Shown here: one piece after another, positions 63,829 to 64,000 of the stretch
How positions within the stretch are numbered: the stretch's first letter is position 1
How the letters are laid out: every line of letters begins with the position of its first letter
Assembly: GCF_002234615.1 (NCBI RefSeq)
Contig: NZ_NMQW01000014.1
Location: forward strand, 1 to 64,000
From: Paenibacillus rigui
Lineage (GTDB): Bacteria; Bacillota; Bacilli; Paenibacillales; NBRC-103111
Length of the DNA stretch: 64,000 bases
Reading direction: 5' to 3'
Translations under genes and position numbers: made by a program
Notes under the pieces: model-generated
The model's database searches: none
What the model was told of the DNA's origin: nothing
The model's input: only the letters and a program-made list of their open reading frames with translations

Positions 63829-64000
63829 AAGAACGGGAACAGTAATCGGTCGGATCTGTTTAGAGAGCTGCGGGTCGGTGCAACGCAGTCAGAGAAGCCA
63901 ATGAAGCTCGCCCGGGAGTGGTGGAACTGAAGCGGTGTAGCGCTGCATTGGCCTTAAGTTCTGACGGTTAACCCCCGTGATCAGGTGGTGCTGAGGGTAG
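63829..64000 (+). promoter_or_regulatory. T-box leader, truncated by the window
   Basis: The leader carries AGTA (63841), AGAGAGCTGCGGGT and CGGTGCAACGCAG, the Stem I landmarks of a T-box riboswitch. GGAACTGAA near 63923 may be the specifier side, giving CTG (Leu) by the GAA-NNN-A pattern. That reading is uncertain. The antiterminator box and gene lie beyond the window. Confidence 0.75.

Overview
The window looks like chromosomal DNA of a Paenibacillus-type Firmicute. The reasons are strong AAGGAGG-type ribosome binding sites, TPP, guanine and T-box leaders, a YesM/YesN-type two-component pair next to a sugar ABC transporter, an LCP wall protein, a DUF4023 mini-protein and BirA- and LexA-type operators of the Gram-positive kind. 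The species cannot be fixed from sequence reading alone. No insertion sequence, CRISPR array or integrase was seen.

Layout. 1-1692: the last bases of a 5S rRNA and 17 tRNA genes, closed by two terminators. 1874-16038: one minus-strand cluster encoding a contractile phage-tail particle of the PBSX/diffocin kind. It runs from a sigma-like activator through sheath, tube, frameshifted chaperone, tape measure, baseplate and fibre to two holin-like proteins and an amidase. Capsid, portal, terminase and integrase genes are absent, so this is most likely a tailocin and not a prophage. A near-consensus LexA box lies upstream, which would tie it to DNA damage. 16509-18568: lrgB/lrgA-type lysis control genes with a divergent LysR regulator. 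18682-19800: bioB behind a BirA-type operator.

20036-24957: kduD, kdgK and a KDPG aldolase gene form a route from ketodeoxyuronates to pyruvate and glyceraldehyde-3-phosphate. An IclR regulator and a second aldolase follow, with a P-loop kinase gene facing away from the IclR gene across a 334-bp control region. That region holds two identical 16-bp palindromes exactly 200 bp apart. 25092-33505: a Rieske oxygenase, gltB and a TPP-riboswitch-controlled thiC. 33641-40372: a solute-binding protein, two permeases, a YesM-type kinase and a YesN-type regulator, behind a cre-like site. The uronate enzymes and this importer would fit plant cell-wall sugar use, but the transported sugar is unknown.

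40574-43959: hemL, a PhzF-family enzyme and an LCP protein. 44235-46877: a three-gene ABC-2 exporter. 47023-53165: small and envelope proteins, including a membrane protein built from an internal duplication, a secreted protein with a repeated helical segment, a serine hydrolase, a peroxiredoxin and a polysaccharide deacetylase. 53238-58120: a moxR, DUF58 and transglutaminase operon. Two copies of one palindromic, MITE-like element lie at 51353-51531 and 58127-58222. 58521-62043: guaA, then a guanine riboswitch and a purine permease. 62115-63645: a doxX, padR and DUF2269 operon read from a perfect-consensus promoter with a palindrome just downstream. A second perfect-consensus promoter points right into a T-box leader whose gene lies beyond the window.
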